64,000 bases of DNA from positions 932,001 through 996,000 of the forward strand of contig NC_092568.1 of NCBI RefSeq assembly GCF_037975245.1. Reading direction: 5' to 3'. This document shows, piece by piece, positions 62,414 to 64,000 of the stretch; the stretch's first letter is position 1; every line of letters begins with the position of its first letter. A program made the position numbers and the translations under genes. The stretch is from Apostichopus japonicus (taxonomy: Eukaryota > Echinodermata > Holothuroidea > Aspidochirotida > Stichopodidae). A model generated the notes under the pieces. The model was not told the DNA's origin and made no database searches. It saw only the letters and a program-made list of their open reading frames with translations.

Positions 62414-63064
62414 CAAGGGCGGCGGAAGCACTTTTAATCTGGGGGGGCACCGACATCAAAGGGCACTTTGCAGAAATTCGCTTGGACTGATGCAGCCTTA
62501 TATTTAGTAGCCTTTATAACTCTTATTGTATTATCTTATTTGCGTATACACATCACTCCATCAACGCCCTCACCCCCCCCCCCCCCCCTTAAAGGAAAAT
62601 ACTAGCACTGCAATATCCAATGTGCAAATTGGGAAACAAGGAAAAAGTTTTCTTTTGAGACAAAATGAGGTGAAATCATGCTAGTTGCTAATGTAGGAAT
62701 CTTCCGAATTAAAGTTTATTTCTTGTCAATATCTTAACAATTTTTTTCCATTCGAAATATCATTGAGTTTGACCCACAGAAATTCATTAAAAGTCAGGGG
62801 CGAAGCCAGGATTTGCAAAGTTGTATGCACGACTATCTGAGCGGAGCGCCACCATCGGTTGGCGCGGAGCGTACAAGAAAATTTTGGGTTTTACAGACCC
62901 CTCAGATGGCTGGAAACGGCCCTTCCCGAGTGTTCATTCTGGTTCCCTGGCCTCTTGCTAACTTGAGACACCTCAATTTTTATGTAGAAAAAGGGCACAT
63001 TTTTAACCTGAGGAAAAGTGGGGGGCACGTGCCCCCTGTGCCCCCCCCGGTTCCGCCGCCCTTG
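62414..63064. mobile_element. hAT-like MITE with 8-bp target-site duplication
   Basis: Perfect 14-bp terminal inverted repeats, CAAGGGCGGCGGAA (62414-62427) and TTCCGCCGCCCTTG (63051-63064), are flanked by an exact 8-bp direct repeat TTCCTCAC (62406-62413 and 63065-63072). An 8-bp duplication with CA-G-rich termini is the hallmark of the hAT superfamily. The 651-bp body has no transposase. It contains a second hAT-end-like sequence CAGGGGCGAAGCCAGGAT at 62795, suggesting a composite or a nested truncated insertion. Confidence 0.85.
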
Positions 63065-63072
63065 TTCCTCAC

Positions 63073-64000
63073 AATCAACGAGCCGCCCCGAAATTCACTC
63101 CGCTTACATAAAACTTCTATATATATATAACACGTGGAAAAACACAAGTTTTTACACACATAATTCCCATTGACATTGTTTACGGAACATAAGTAGGTCA
63201 ACGACATTCGAACTTGGCAACTTGCCCAAGTTCATTGCACCGTGGGAACGACACAACAAATTGTACATGATTGTACATTTTCCCGCCATCTGGACGCCCG
63301 AGTGTAACTTTTGATGTAATATGCAAATTATTAATGGTACTGTGCGGTTAAAACTTAACCTATTGTGACACATACAAATTTTGGGAAGTTGTAGATGTTA
63401 CTTTTGTATCAAATGTAAAGTACTGTATGGTACTATAATTAATAAAAGACGCTTTTCCTCAGGTGGTAGGGAAAAGGGGTATTTCGGTGAACTCGATCTC
63501 TTTGTATAGTATTTGGATACTTAAAATGACCATGTACTGTACATGCAGTTTCAATTCTATTTAGTAAGCTGTTCTTCGCATTTTTATCCTTTGTGGATCT
63601 TTATTGGAATAAATACGAAATGTATTTTTTGACGCCAGTATTTAAAGGTAAGCATTTTTTAAATTGTTGACTGAGCTTCAAAATCCATTTTCTAAAAAGT
63701 CGGTTTTAATGAAGGTTTTATCAAATATAGCTAGGGTAGGAAAATATTAATTAACCACATTAAAGAAAGTTTTTCTATTATCCAAATAAAATACATGTTT
63801 CTCGTACTGAGATCTGAAAAAAAAACAGGCTGACGTTTTTCTTCTTTTCATGCGCTAATACTAGTTTGGAATATGTGGCAACCTTAACAAAATAATTTTT
63901 AAGGTTAGTTAGATTTCTTGAATCCGAATAGAGACACGGGAATCAGGAAAAGGGAGGCCCCTTGCGCGGACGATGAAGATGTTTTGTTTTTAACCGGCAC
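63073..64000. other. no gene seen
   Basis: Mostly AT-rich unique sequence with a short TA tract near 63119. No convincing ORF, RNA or repeat. Confidence 0.4.

Noticed and set aside
62813-63130. 105-codon plus-strand ORF
   Set aside because: Lies mostly inside the non-autonomous hAT-like element and encodes no transposase motif.
1-64000. CRISPR arrays, tRNA or rRNA genes, and viral genes
   Set aside because: None seen. The regular repeats present are microsatellites, degenerate arrays or duplications without spacer structure, and no cloverleaf or rRNA-like sequence was noticed by eye.

Overview
This is an AT-rich metazoan genomic window with long introns, intronic (TA)n and polypurine tracts, and several interspersed-repeat fragments. 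The intron-rich claspin gene, the SLC8-type sodium/calcium exchanger, the many TAGGCCTA-like words and the SINE tail are most consistent with an invertebrate deuterostome. An echinoderm is my best guess; that is inference, not proof. There are no bacterial-type operons, no CRISPR array, and no tRNA or rRNA gene that I could recognise.

Region 1 (77-24,508, minus strand) holds what looks like a complete claspin (CLSPN) coding sequence. I resolved 29 coding exons with canonical GT..AG ends. Every splice junction keeps the codon phase, and the total is 4,917 nt (1,638 residues plus stop). The start codon is at 24,506-24,508 and the stop at 77-79. Claspin is the fork-associated adaptor through which ATR activates Chk1. 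The model contains a PIP-box-like motif (QLTVDDFF), the conserved acidic blocks, four Chk1-binding motifs of the form ExxxLCSGxF, each on its own small exon, and the conserved C-terminal FIFQSLS and SIFNHF segments. A 213-nt exon in the middle of the gene is tandemly duplicated in frame. An E2F-like site and an overlapping upstream ORF lie near the 5' end.

Region 2 (about 24.5-40.9 kb) is intergenic and repeat-rich. It holds two arrays of a degenerate CTGGATTATCGG-type repeat, long (TA)n tracts (one enclosed by a perfect inverted repeat), a GGGAAGGGA polypurine array, and on the minus strand a compact hammerhead ribozyme at 36,743-36,784. The ribozyme is the kind carried by Penelope-like elements and retrozymes.

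Region 3 (40,988-48,617, minus strand) is the 3' part of an NCX-type Na+/Ca2+ exchanger (SLC8A). Three exons encode the end of the cytosolic loop, the acidic linker, the whole alpha-2 repeat and the last membrane segments. The 5' exons lie beyond what I could find. A 36-nt in-phase microexon candidate, plus a diverged, out-of-phase relative, sits in the intron that splits the acidic linker. The large introns contain local tandem duplications.

Region 4 (about 48.6-64 kb) is mostly NCX intron and/or intergenic DNA. It has a 343-bp TTAA-flanked MITE (52.2 kb), a cryptic ATCGTGAT-rich block (53.6 kb), a TAGGCC-rich segment with a possible plus-strand first exon (54.6-54.8 kb), a possible plus-strand exon pair of an unknown gene (57.5-58.1 kb), a degenerate array flanked by inverted GTTCCGAC words (61.6-62.3 kb), and a 651-bp hAT-like MITE with 14-bp terminal inverted repeats and a perfect 8-bp target-site duplication (62.4-63.1 kb).
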